The notes under the pieces were generated by a model. That model made no database searches, was not told the DNA's origin, and saw only the letters and a program-made list of their open reading frames with translations. A DNA stretch of 64,000 nt from Roseateles depolymerans (GTDB lineage: Bacteria; Pseudomonadota; Gammaproteobacteria; Burkholderiales; Burkholderiaceae_C), in NCBI RefSeq assembly GCF_003387155.1, contig NZ_QUMT01000003.1, forward strand, positions 496,001 to 560,000. The letters are read 5' to 3'. The translations under genes were made by a program, and so were the position numbers. Positions 37,764 to 46,613 of the stretch are shown here, in pieces; position 1 is the first letter of the stretch, and each line of letters begins with the position of its first letter.

Positions 37764-39164
37764 TCAGTGCACTTGCAGCACGTCGAGCGAAGACACGGGC
37801 TCGGCCTCATTGCCCCACGACTGCCGCAGATAGGTTGCGACGTCCGCGATCTGCTGCTCATTCAGCGCCTGCGCAAACGGCGGCATGCCGAAGGGGCGCG
37901 GGTTGCCCAAGGTGGCCGGCGCAAAGCCTCCATGGCGGATCATCTGCACGAGGTTGTTGATCACCCCCAGCGTGACGGCGCGGTTGCCGGCCAGGGCCGG
38001 GTATTGCCCCGCAACGCCTTCGCCGGACGCCCCGTGGCAACTGGCGCAGTGCTCGCCATAGAGCTTGCCGCCGCGCTGCAGCACTTCCGGGGTGGCGCGT
38101 TTGAAGCCCTGCCCGGCGGAGGTGCCTTGGGTGTCGCTCTTGGCCCGGGTTGCAGACCCGGCCCTTGATGCGCGCACGGGCACCGTCGCCAGGTAGTCCG
38201 CCATGGCGCCCAGGTCTGCCGCGGTCATGTACTGCGTACTGGAAAAAACGACGTCGGCCATCGGGCCGGATACCGACGAGCCCTGCGTCACGCCCTGCTG
38301 CAGCAGGCTCACCACCTGGGCGCGCGACAGATGCTGGATGCCTGCTTCATGCGGATCGGCCAGCGACGGCGCATACCACGCGCCATCCGGCATCAGGCCG
38401 CCGGACCATTCGCCATCGCTGCGGATGCCGCCCAGAGCATTGCGCTCGGAGTGACACGCGGCGCAATGGCCCAGACCCTTCACCAGATAGCGGCCTCGAT
38501 TCCAGTCCTGCGTCTGCTGAGGGTCGGCCTGAAACGTCGCCGGTTGAAAGTTCAGTGCACGCCACACCGCCACGGCCGCCTGCGTCCCATACGGAAAACG
38601 CAGTTCATGCGGTTCATTGGGTCGCTGCACGGCAGGCACCGAACGCAGATAGGCCCACAGCGCGTCCGAGTCCTCCCGCGTCACCCACGTGAAGCTGGGA
38701 TACGGGAAGGCGGGATTGAGGAAGCGTCCATCCTTGGAACGGCCATGATGCAAGGCCCGCCAGAAATCAGACGCCGTCCATCGACCGATGCCGGTGGTGT
38801 CATCGGGTGTGATGTTGGGGGCGAGCACCACGCCAAACGGTGTGTCGATGCGCCGACCTCCGGCAAAGGGGCTGCCGCCTTGAGGCGTGTGGCAGCCCAT
38901 GCAGTTACCCGCGCGGGACAGATAGGCGCCGCGCTCGATCTGCTGCGCCGATGGCGCGGACACGGCGCTGGTCGACATCGGTCCACCGGACGAGCCTTTC
39001 ACTGCAGCCCCACCGGGCACCGCGGCTGCGTCAGGCTTCTCGGACGCCTCGGGCGCCTCGAATGCTTCCCCGCGCACGTTGAGCCAGTAAACGCTGACCG
39101 ACGCCACCGCGCCCGCCAGCAGCAAGGTGCCGGCCCAGGCCCATGGATTTCGCCAGGCGCTCAT
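37764..39164 (-). CDS. Triheme c-type cytochrome, membrane-anchored
   Basis: A 466-residue cytochrome with one N-terminal membrane helix and three heme sites: CMGCH (Cys88), CAACH (about residue 233) and CASCH (about 379). The order and spacing match the cytochrome subunits of membrane alcohol/aldehyde or gluconate dehydrogenases, though no dehydrogenase lies here. The ATG at 39164 overlaps the diheme gene's stop by 4 nt. It probably passes electrons from the periplasm to a quinol or terminal oxidase. The 228 nt before the OMP operon hold no clear structure. Confidence 0.88.
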   Translation of the reverse strand: MSAWRNPWAWAGTLLLAGAVASVSVYWLNVRGEAFEAPEASEKPDAAAVPGGAAVKGSSGGPMSTSAVSAPSAQQIERGAYLSRAGNCMGCHTPQGGSPFAGGRRIDTPFGVVLAPNITPDDTTGIGRWTASDFWRALHHGRSKDGRFLNPAFPYPSFTWVTREDSDALWAYLRSVPAVQRPNEPHELRFPYGTQAAVAVWRALNFQPATFQADPQQTQDWNRGRYLVKGLGHCAACHSERNALGGIRSDGEWSGGLMPDGAWYAPSLADPHEAGIQHLSRAQVVSLLQQGVTQGSSVSGPMADVVFSSTQYMTAADLGAMADYLATVPVRASRAGSATRAKSDTQGTSAGQGFKRATPEVLQRGGKLYGEHCASCHGASGEGVAGQYPALAGNRAVTLGVINNLVQMIRHGGFAPATLGNPRPFGMPPFAQALNEQQIADVATYLRQSWGNEAEPVSSLDVLQVH

Positions 39165-39973
39165 GGCCCGCCACTCCCGCAGGTGATGGGCAACGGCTGC
39201 GCGCCTGCCGGTGCCGGATGGGGATTCGCCGGCACCGCCTGCGAGGACAACCATCGGGCCAGCACGCTGACCTCATCTGCCGTCAGGCGCTGGGCCACTG
39301 TGGCCATGCAGTCCGGTGCCCGGGCGTGGCGTGACCCGGTCTGCCAGGCCCCCAGTTGCCCGATCAGATAGTCCGCCGGCAAGGTCAGCAGGCCGGGCAT
39401 CGCCGGAAGCTTGCCGGTCATGTCGGCGCCATGGCAGGACACACACGCGGGCAGTTGGCGCTGCGGTGCGCCCCGATAGACCAGGGTTTCGGCGAGCCGG
39501 GTCTCCTCGGCGGTGAGGCCGCTGGGCCGCGCGGGCGGATACGGCAGGTCCAGGCTGGAAAAGTAGGCGGCCATCTCTCGCAGGTAATCGTCCGACATGT
39601 ACTGCATCAGATGATTCATCGCGGTATTGCGGCGACGGCCTTCGCGGAAATTCTGGAGCTGGTTGAAGAGGTAGCCCGCAGGCTTGCCGGCAATGCGCGG
39701 GAAGTAGCCCGCACTCGTTGCGCGCCCTTCCCGGCCATGGCACATGGCGCAAGCCTTCATGCGCTCGGCCATGGCTTCACGGGGTAGCGGCGACGACGCA
39801 GGGGTCGCCGTCTGGGCGGCTGGCTGTGTCGCTGTCGGCGCGGATGTCGGGGTAGATGGCGGGGCAGATGTCGGCGCCGATGTCCGTGCCGATGTCTGTG
39901 CCGACACCTGCAAGGCGGCTGCACAGACCATCAGCGCAGCGGCACGACGGACCAAGGAAGGCATCCAGGACAT
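39161..39973 (-). CDS. Diheme c-type cytochrome (cytochrome c4-like)
   Basis: A 270-residue exported protein. The signal peptide is followed by a Thr/Ser/Ala/Pro repeat linker (TSAPTSAP-like) of about 35 residues, then two cytochrome c domains with CAMCH (about residue 76) and CVSCH (about 180). ATG 39973 is preferred to a TTG two codons upstream. It is co-transcribed with the triheme cytochrome, giving five hemes in two proteins. It is divergent from the MocR gene across a 128-nt intergenic region. Confidence 0.86.
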   Translation of the reverse strand: MSWMPSLVRRAAALMVCAAALQVSAQTSARTSAPTSAPPSTPTSAPTATQPAAQTATPASSPLPREAMAERMKACAMCHGREGRATSAGYFPRIAGKPAGYLFNQLQNFREGRRRNTAMNHLMQYMSDDYLREMAAYFSSLDLPYPPARPSGLTAEETRLAETLVYRGAPQRQLPACVSCHGADMTGKLPAMPGLLTLPADYLIGQLGAWQTGSRHARAPDCMATVAQRLTADEVSVLARWLSSQAVPANPHPAPAGAQPLPITCGSGGP

Positions 39974-40101
39974 GGGCAAGACTCTGCGGCATTGGGGCCA
40001 GGAAGTACAGAAGCAGTTTCGCGCGAAAATCCCGGATCAGACGCCCCCTCCCCCAACGGACTGTCGGCAAGCACAGTCGTCCCCATCACGTCGGACCCCG
40101 C

Positions 40102-41598
40102 ATGAAGCGCTATGAAGCCTTGGCCGAGGAACTCGCCGAATCGATCGCGTCCGGGCAACTGCGCGCCGGGGATCGGCTGCCGTCGGTGCGTGAGTCCAGC
40201 CGGGATCGCGGCATCAGTCCGTCCACGGTCTTCGAGGCGTATTACCTGCTGGAAGCGCGCGGGCTGATTGAAGCGCGCCCGCGCTCGGGCTACTTCGTCC
40301 GCCATGCAGTGGCCTCGCAACCGGAGCCGTCCGCGTCGGTGCCGGAGATGCGCGAGCGGCAGGTGGAGGTGTCCGAGCTGGTCTTCCAGGTGCTGGGCCT
40401 GGCCCGCAACCGCGCGCTGACTCCGCTGGGCTCCGCCTTTCCCAGCCCGATGCTGTTCCCCCTGCCCCGGCTGGCCCTGGCCATGGGCAAGGCCGCGCGA
40501 CGCCTGGACCCATGGCGCACGGTGGAGGACCTCTCCCCCGGCAGTGCGGAACTGCGACGCCAGTTGGGCCTTCGTTATCTGACCTCCGGCTGCCGGGTTG
40601 ATGCTGATGAGGTGGTCATCACCAACGGCGCGATGGAGGCTTTGAACCTGTGCCTGGAAGTGGTCACCCAGCCCGGTGATCTCGTTGCCATCGAATCACC
40701 GACGTTCTACGGCGCCCTGCAGGCGCTGGAGCGGCGCGGATTGAAGGCGGTCGAAGTGGCGACCCATCCCCGCACCGGATTGGATGTCGACGCCTTGGCC
40801 AGTGTGCTGGAGAAGCATCCGGTCAAGGCCTGCTGGCTGATGCCCAACTTCCAGAACCCGCTCGGCAGCCTGATGCCGGATGAGGCCAAGGCGCGTCTGG
40901 TGGCGCTGCTGGCGCGGCATCAGGTGCCGCTGATCGAGGACGACGTGTATGGCGAGCTGTACTTCAGCCGCCGGCCCCGCCCTGCCAAGGCCTGGGACAA
41001 GACCGGGCTGGTGCTGCACTGCAGCTCCTTCTCCAAGTCCCTGGCGCCGGGCTATCGGCTCGGCTGGACGGCGGCGGGCCGCTTCGCGGAGGCGGTCGCG
41101 CGCCGCAAGCTGATGAGCACGCTGGCCACGCCGGTGCCGATCCAGGAAGGTCTGAGCGAATACCTGCAGCGGGGCGGTTACGACCGGCACCTGCGGCAAC
41201 TGCGGCAGACCCTGGCCCAGCATCGGCAGCAGGTGCTGCAGGCCATTGCCAGGCACTTCCCCGCCGGCACCCGCGCGACGCAGCCCGAAGGCGGCTATTT
41301 CGTCTGGGTGGAGCTGCCGGCCGAGATCGATGCGCTGGCGCTGCACCAGGCGGCGCTTTCGGAGGACATCAGCATCGCGCCGGGGCACCTGTTCTCCGCG
41401 GACCATCGGTTCCGGCATCACCTTCGGATCAACTTCGGGCATCCGGACCATCCGCGGGTGGAGGCGTCGATCAGGGCTTTGGGAAGGATCGCGCAAGCGA
41501 TGAACGCGCGAGAAGACTCAGGCGGCACCCGCCGCTCAGCTGGGTCCAGCGGCTCAAGGCATTCAAGTGGGACGGGAGCCCCATTCAACGAGCTTTGA
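40102..41598 (+). CDS. MocR/GntR-type aminotransferase-like regulator
   Basis: A 498-residue MocR regulator. The N-terminal GntR winged helix (about 1-75) has AGDRLPSVRESSRDRGISPSTV. A fold-type I aminotransferase domain follows from about residue 130, with VITNGAMEALNL and PLP lysine Lys312 in SFSKSLAPGYRLGW. ATG 40102 is chosen; the long upstream open stretch is antisense to the diheme cytochrome. MocR proteins sense PLP adducts; the likely target, by divergent position, is the cytochrome pair, but this is inference. Its 3' end overlaps the convergent unknown gene by 14 nt. Confidence 0.9.
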   Translation: MKRYEALAEELAESIASGQLRAGDRLPSVRESSRDRGISPSTVFEAYYLLEARGLIEARPRSGYFVRHAVASQPEPSASVPEMRERQVEVSELVFQVLGLARNRALTPLGSAFPSPMLFPLPRLALAMGKAARRLDPWRTVEDLSPGSAELRRQLGLRYLTSGCRVDADEVVITNGAMEALNLCLEVVTQPGDLVAIESPTFYGALQALERRGLKAVEVATHPRTGLDVDALASVLEKHPVKACWLMPNFQNPLGSLMPDEAKARLVALLARHQVPLIEDDVYGELYFSRRPRPAKAWDKTGLVLHCSSFSKSLAPGYRLGWTAAGRFAEAVARRKLMSTLATPVPIQEGLSEYLQRGGYDRHLRQLRQTLAQHRQQVLQAIARHFPAGTRATQPEGGYFVWVELPAEIDALALHQAALSEDISIAPGHLFSADHRFRHHLRINFGHPDHPRVEASIRALGRIAQAMNAREDSGGTRRSAGSSGSRHSSGTGAPFNEL

Positions 41599-42391
41599 TG
41601 GAATACCGGTCCCCATAAGGGAACAGGTCCGCATCGTCTTTTTTGCACGTCACGAAACAACGGTGGATGACGAGCTCCTGGCGCTCGAGCGCCGTCAATC
41701 CGTCCTCGTTGATCTCGCCTGCTGGGAGCGCGGAGAGATCGCAATCGCCCTCCACGTTGAAATGGAAGGTGCCATCAATGAAATAGTCGCGCCGGAAACG
41801 GGTTCGCCAAGAGGAATTGGCGCCCCATCCGTGCGCCAGATCGGAATGCGGGCGTGTCTTCCTGCGGTGGGCCCAATAAAGCCTGGAGGTCGATGCGATG
41901 TCCGGAGCCAAGGTGTGGGCGCCTGCTGCAACAGCCACCCCTGCCCGCATGAAGAGCATGGACCCTAGCATCAGACAGGGCCAGTGTTCGTGCAGGACCT
42001 CAGGCGCGGCCTTGGGATCAGGCACTGTGGTCAATGTCGTGATCTCATGATGGAACGGGGACCATGCCAAGGGACGCATGACCGTCAGCCCGATGCTCTG
42101 CGCGAACTGGGCGAATTCCTCCTTCGTGATGGCGGGGCCAGGCCATTCACTGCCGTCGGCATTGCCGCTTTGGAATCGAAGCACCAGCAACTCGAGCACG
42201 CGGTGAGCCTCGTAAAGCAACCAGCTCTCATCGTCAGACAGCTGAGGGATCGACTTGATCGATCGAATGTTCACTGACTTCAGCGGATCCACCGCTGACG
42301 TGTGGGACCTCAGCCAGGTCGTCAACACGTCGGCGAAGGCCGCCTCACCGTCGTAGTCAAGCAGTTGGTCGGGGAGCAATCGGAAAGACAC
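41585..42391 (-). CDS. Protein of unknown function
   Basis: A 268-residue protein with no signal peptide; one short hydrophobic stretch (LMLGSMLFMRAGVAVAAGA) could be a helix. Visible blocks are SWLLYEAHRVLELLVLRF, WAHRRKTRPHSDLAHGWG and HRCFVTCKKDD. I do not recognise the family. Base composition is lower in GC than the neighbouring genes and codon choice is less biased, so recent transfer is possible. It sits alone between a MocR gene and mipA. Confidence 0.7.
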   Translation of the reverse strand: MSFRLLPDQLLDYDGEAAFADVLTTWLRSHTSAVDPLKSVNIRSIKSIPQLSDDESWLLYEAHRVLELLVLRFQSGNADGSEWPGPAITKEEFAQFAQSIGLTVMRPLAWSPFHHEITTLTTVPDPKAAPEVLHEHWPCLMLGSMLFMRAGVAVAAGAHTLAPDIASTSRLYWAHRRKTRPHSDLAHGWGANSSWRTRFRRDYFIDGTFHFNVEGDCDLSALPAGEINEDGLTALERQELVIHRCFVTCKKDDADLFPYGDRYSIKAR

Positions 42392-42509
42392 GGTCGAGGC
42401 TGCCAGGGCATAAAGATTTCGATAAGCCGAGCTTAGCTGCGGTCAGTGGCCGCAACTGCAGCCAGCCTGACAAAGTCCGAACGCGGGTTCTCCGCGGACT
42501 CGGCTCGGT

Positions 42510-43313
42510 TCAGAAGCGATAGGCCACGCCCACCCCAGCCGTCACTGCGGTGGGCCGACTCACGATGGGGCTGCGGCGCGCATCGCCCAACAGCCGCGTG
42601 ACGCCAATGTTGGCGTTCAGGCTCCAGGGCCCGGTGATCTTGTAGTCGGCCCCCAGAGACAGATCCGCCTTTTCCAGACCCGCTTTTGGAGTAAAGACCG
42701 TAAAGCCACTGGCGGCGGACTGGGTCGGACTGACCCCGAAATAGGCCTGCATCTGACGACGATCGGCCCAGGTCACGCTGCCGTCCACCGACAGCGAGAG
42801 GCGATCCCCCACAGGCACGGCATGCCGCGCCAGCAGGCTCCACTGAGCGCCTTCGCTCCCGCGGCTGCCCACCGACTTCAACACCAGGATGCCAATCGGC
42901 CCGTAGCCGGCCATCGCACCGACCTGCGCACTGCTGCGGATCTCGCCCATGCCTTTCAAGCGTGCATCGCCGGGCACTGGATAGCTGCCACTGGGGCGGC
43001 GCTCTTTGCGGCCCGGGTCGACGTTCAGCAGGACGCCTCCCCAGAATGGGCCGGCCTCCGCGCTCCAGCTCAGGCCGGAGCGACCGTCCAGGTCCACGTG
43101 TCCCCAATCCCGCGTGCGATAGCTCAGGGACAGATCCAGAGCCGGTACCGTCACACGGTTAGGGCTGCCCAGGTAGGTGGGCGTCTGCACGGCGGCAATC
43201 CCCGCCTGGCCGCTCAGGCCCAGGGGAACCCTCGCATCCTGGGCGAAGGCGGCACAGCCGTAGGCCACCAGGGCCAGGGTCAAGGTGAGGCGAAACTGTC
43301 GAAGTGGGCGCAT
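42510..43313 (-). CDS. MipA/OmpV family outer-membrane protein
   Basis: A 267-residue outer-membrane barrel with a signal peptide cleaved near AFAQ. YFGVSPTQSAASGF followed by a TVFTPKAGLEKADLSLG stretch is the family hallmark, and the protein ends in GVGVAYRF with a terminal Phe. MipA proteins have been linked to murein synthesis scaffolding and envelope stress. ATG 43313 is preferred to an upstream in-frame start. It is divergent from the response regulator 202 nt away, a common arrangement for TCS-controlled mipA genes. Confidence 0.85.
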   Translation of the reverse strand: MRPLRQFRLTLTLALVAYGCAAFAQDARVPLGLSGQAGIAAVQTPTYLGSPNRVTVPALDLSLSYRTRDWGHVDLDGRSGLSWSAEAGPFWGGVLLNVDPGRKERRPSGSYPVPGDARLKGMGEIRSSAQVGAMAGYGPIGILVLKSVGSRGSEGAQWSLLARHAVPVGDRLSLSVDGSVTWADRRQMQAYFGVSPTQSAASGFTVFTPKAGLEKADLSLGADYKITGPWSLNANIGVTRLLGDARRSPIVSRPTAVTAGVGVAYRF

Positions 43314-43515
43314 GGTTGAATCAGAAAAGTGGAAGATCAGACGCGGCGGCCCTGCCAAGACTTGCACGCGCCGATCGCATTCTTCAAAGCCATGACCGAG
43401 GAAATGCCCAGGGCCTCACGCGACGGGTCGTTCGGAGCGCACCGAAAACATCCTGGGCAAGCCCTCGGTTTGAGTTCACTAGACTGGCGTTTTTCAAGTC
43501 CCCCACGAGCTAACC

Positions 43516-44181
43516 GTGCACCTGCTGCTTGTTGAAGATGATCTGGACCTGGGCGCCGACGTTCAGCGCGCACTGTCGGCCGCTGGGTTCACCAGCGAAT
43601 GGGTGCGAGGCGTCAAGCCGGCCTTGGCGATGACGGCTGGCGAGGATGCGGGTCGGTTTGCCTGCGCGCTCTTGGACCTGGGCCTGCCGGATGGCGACGG
43701 GCTTCGGCTGTTGAAGCAATGGCGTCAAGCCCATCTGACCTTGCCCGTCATCGTGCTGACCGCTCGCGATGCGCTGGAAACGCGTGTGGCCGGCCTCGAT
43801 GCGGGCGCCGACGACTATGTGGTCAAGCCCGTGGCCGCCGAGGAGCTGGCCTCTCGCATCCGGGCGGTGACCCGCCGCGCGGGCGGCTATGCCACGGCCG
43901 TCTGGTCGCTCGGCGCTTTGCGCATCGATACGGCCCGGCGCGAGGTCATGCTGGAGGACCGGCTGGTGCCGCTGTCGCCCAAGGAATTCCTGGTGCTGGC
44001 GGAACTGGCCCGGCGCCCGGGTGAGGTCGTGGCCAAGCACCGGCTGGCGCAGGCACTGTCGCCGCTGGCCGAGCCCATGGATTTCGGGGCCCTGGAATGG
44101 CATATCGCGAATCTGCGCCGCAAGCTGGGCGAGAGCCGCATCCTCACCACGCGAGGCGTGGGCTACAGCGTGGTCGAATGA
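43516..44181 (+). CDS. OmpR-family response regulator
   Basis: A 221-residue response regulator. The receiver has Asp8 and Asp9, phospho-acceptor Asp54 in LDLGLPDG, VLTARD and the conserved Lys in YVVKPVAA. The C-terminal winged helix ends TTRGVGYSVVE. It resembles the QseB/PmrA group. The start is GTG 43516, giving the usual MxLLLVEDD opening. The stop overlaps the kinase start. The divergent MipA gene is the best candidate target. Confidence 0.93.
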   Translation: MHLLLVEDDLDLGADVQRALSAAGFTSEWVRGVKPALAMTAGEDAGRFACALLDLGLPDGDGLRLLKQWRQAHLTLPVIVLTARDALETRVAGLDAGADDYVVKPVAAEELASRIRAVTRRAGGYATAVWSLGALRIDTARREVMLEDRLVPLSPKEFLVLAELARRPGEVVAKHRLAQALSPLAEPMDFGALEWHIANLRRKLGESRILTTRGVGYSVVE

Positions 44182-45611
44182 TGAAACGCTGGCTGACGCA
44201 TCCGTCGATCGCAAGGCGGCAACTGTTGTCCCTGCTGGGCGCCTATGCCCTGGTATGGCTCGTGGTGGTCGCCATTTCTTCCAGCGCTGCCACCTGGTCG
44301 GACTCAGGCGATTACGACCGCGAGATGCGCTCCATGTCCAATGTGATCGACAGCGTCATCCAGACACCGGGGTTGTCGCTGTCCTCCGCACTGGAAAGTG
44401 TGCGACTGAAGCTGGTGCAAGACGGGAAGCTGGCGGGTGTCGATGGGGCGCCGTATGGCTTCGAGGTCAGGGATGCAGCCGATCAACTCATCGCGCGAGG
44501 GGGCGTCGTGCTGCCGGACTTCAAAGACGTCGTGGGCGCCGGCTTTGTCAACGCGGACGTGCAGGGCCAGCGGTGGCGGCTCCTTCGCGAGGTGTCTCTG
44601 GGCGGGGAGCGAATGATCATCGTCGCGCAGACGCGGGAGATGCGGTGGAAATTGCTGAGCGCTGGCATCTTCAACACCACGGCGCTGCTTCAACTGCTGG
44701 CGTGCATCCCCTTGTTGTTTCTGCCGATCTGGCTGGCGGTGTGGACCGGGCTGGCGCCGCTGCGGCGCCTCTCTGAAAGCCTGTCTGCACGGCAGGCCGG
44801 CGATCTTGCACCCGTACAGTTGGACCCGCCCCATCGGGAGCTGATGCCGATGGCGGACGCTTTGAACGGCACACTCGCGCGGCTGTCCGAGTTGCTCAAC
44901 CGGGAGCGTGCTTTCCTGGCCGATGCGGCCCATGAACTGCGTACGCCGCTGGCCGTGATCTCTGCGCAGTACGACACGCTCAGGCATTCCCCCTCAGGGC
45001 CCCAGTGGGATGAGGCCTTGAAACGGCTCGGGCTGGGCGTGAACCGGTCCGCCCGACTGGTCAATCAACTGCTGGTGCTGGCCCGGCTGGAAGCCGGCGA
45101 TGGTTCGCGCCGGACCCGGGTGGACCTGGCCAATCTGATGCGGGACTGTCTGGCGCTTCAGGCCACGGAAGCGGCGCGGCGCGGCATTGAGCTGAGCTAT
45201 CTGGGCTGCGACAGCCTGATCGCGTGGGTGCCGGAACACGGCGTGGAAACGGTCGTTCACAACCTCGTCAGCAACGCCATCCGGTATGGCCGGCCGGGCG
45301 GCCAGGTTGAAGCCGTCCTGGAGTTGGGCGAGGAGGATTGGTGCGGCATCAGTGTCAGTGACGACGGGCCGGGCCTGGCAGAGGACGAGCATGGCAAGGT
45401 GTTCGAACGCTTCTGGCGGGGCAGCGCTGCCACCACCGCCTCCCCCGGCTCCGGGCTGGGTCTTTCCATCGTGATGGCAGCGGCACGGCAACTCGAGGGA
45501 CAGGTCCGCATGTCGCCGGGACTCGGGGGCAAGGGGCTGCGCGTCTCGCTGTTCTGGAGACTGGAGCGAGAGCGCTGGGAGCCGGCTGCGACGCCTGGCA
45601 CAGCGCCCTGA
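44178..45611 (+). CDS. Sensor histidine kinase
   Basis: A 477-residue kinase. Two membrane helices (about 13-35 and 170-195) flank a periplasmic domain. A HAMP-like linker is followed by the dimerisation helix with His252 in AAHELRTPLAV, and the ATPase domain with NLVSNAIRYG, DDGPGL and GSGLGLSIV. Two ATGs in a row (44178, 44181) are possible starts; the first overlaps the regulator's stop. Organisation matches QseC/PmrB-like sensors, but the signal is unknown. Confidence 0.92.
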   Translation: MMKRWLTHPSIARRQLLSLLGAYALVWLVVVAISSSAATWSDSGDYDREMRSMSNVIDSVIQTPGLSLSSALESVRLKLVQDGKLAGVDGAPYGFEVRDAADQLIARGGVVLPDFKDVVGAGFVNADVQGQRWRLLREVSLGGERMIIVAQTREMRWKLLSAGIFNTTALLQLLACIPLLFLPIWLAVWTGLAPLRRLSESLSARQAGDLAPVQLDPPHRELMPMADALNGTLARLSELLNRERAFLADAAHELRTPLAVISAQYDTLRHSPSGPQWDEALKRLGLGVNRSARLVNQLLVLARLEAGDGSRRTRVDLANLMRDCLALQATEAARRGIELSYLGCDSLIAWVPEHGVETVVHNLVSNAIRYGRPGGQVEAVLELGEEDWCGISVSDDGPGLAEDEHGKVFERFWRGSAATTASPGSGLGLSIVMAAARQLEGQVRMSPGLGGKGLRVSLFWRLERERWEPAATPGTAP

Positions 45612-45633
45612 GCAAGGGTGGTGTGCGTCGGTC

Positions 45634-45655
45634 AGGGGCTGCCTGGGCGGCCCCT
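45634..45655. terminator. Hairpin between convergent genes
   Basis: AGGGGC at 45634-45639 pairs with GCCCCT at 45650-45655 across a 10-nt loop, in the 69-nt space between the convergent kinase and hydrolase genes. Further GC pairing is possible in the loop. There is no long U-run on either strand, so it may work with Rho. Confidence 0.4.
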
Positions 45656-45680
45656 TCATCGGCGCCGCCCAGGTCCTGCT

Positions 45681-46511
45681 TCATGACGAGCGCGCTGCGT
45701 CAGTCTCCTTGCGTTCGCTGCGCTGTCCCCGCGCATCCAGCTCGCGGACAAAGCCTTCGATGGCAGCAGCCACCTGCTTGGGTGCCTCGAGCGGCAACAA
45801 GTGCCCCGGACCGGCCAAGACCTGCAGCCGTGCACCGGGAATGCGGGGCAGCAGTTCCTCACGCAAGGTGTCGGTGCGATCGACCTTGTCGCCGTCTCCC
45901 GACAGCACCAGCACCGGCACCCGGATATGTCCCACAGCGGCAGTGATGTCCTCGGCCATGCCCACCTCGGGCCAGGCGCGCTTGGCCTGGGCAGAACCCG
46001 CCAGGCTGTCCTCGATGACCTGCGCCTTGAGCTCTGGCGCCAAAGGCGTTGCGGTCAGCACATGGTCCACCACCCATTCAACGGACGCGGGTGTGTCGTA
46101 GGCCCCAGCCATCACCGTCCGCTCCTGCTCGGACAGGCGCATCGGAGACGGCGGCGACGGCGCGACCAACACCACGCCTTCGAGCCCTGGCAGTTGCCGG
46201 GATGCCAGCAATTGAGCGGTCTTGCCCCCCATGGAATGGCCCACGAGGACATATCGCTGAAGCCCCAGCGCCTCGATCACGCCCTGAGCATCATTGGCCA
46301 TGTCCTCGATGCGGTAACCCTCTTGCGGCGCCTCCGATTGGCCCCACCCACGATGGTCAGTGGCGACAGTGCGGAATTGGGAGGACAGTGTGTCGATCAC
46401 CCGCTGCCAGGTGCGGGACGATCCCCCGTAGTAGTGCAGGAAAACGAGGGTCCGGTCCCCATCGCCGGCCTGCTTCACATGCACGCGGATGCCGTTGGAT
46501 TGAATGAACAT
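45681..46511 (-). CDS. Alpha/beta-hydrolase
   Basis: A 276-residue cytoplasmic hydrolase of the haloperoxidase/esterase type. FLHYYGGSSRTW is the oxyanion loop, GHSMGG carries the nucleophile Ser, and GPGHLLPLEAP the catalytic His. ATG 46511 is preceded by AAGGAGAT at 5-8 nt; the longer open frame upstream is antisense to the LysR gene and is rejected. It is divergent from a LysR regulator across 102 nt, so it is probably that regulator's target. Confidence 0.88.
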   Translation of the reverse strand: MFIQSNGIRVHVKQAGDGDRTLVFLHYYGGSSRTWQRVIDTLSSQFRTVATDHRGWGQSEAPQEGYRIEDMANDAQGVIEALGLQRYVLVGHSMGGKTAQLLASRQLPGLEGVVLVAPSPPSPMRLSEQERTVMAGAYDTPASVEWVVDHVLTATPLAPELKAQVIEDSLAGSAQAKRAWPEVGMAEDITAAVGHIRVPVLVLSGDGDKVDRTDTLREELLPRIPGARLQVLAGPGHLLPLEAPKQVAAAIEGFVRELDARGQRSERKETDAARSS

Positions 46512-46613
46512 TTGCAATCTCCTTTCGGTTGAGTGACGGCAATCTTCACTCCCTCCAAAACCTTTGATAATCCTTCGATCCCCATCGACAGTCGCTCTCA
46601 TTCGGATCGAATC

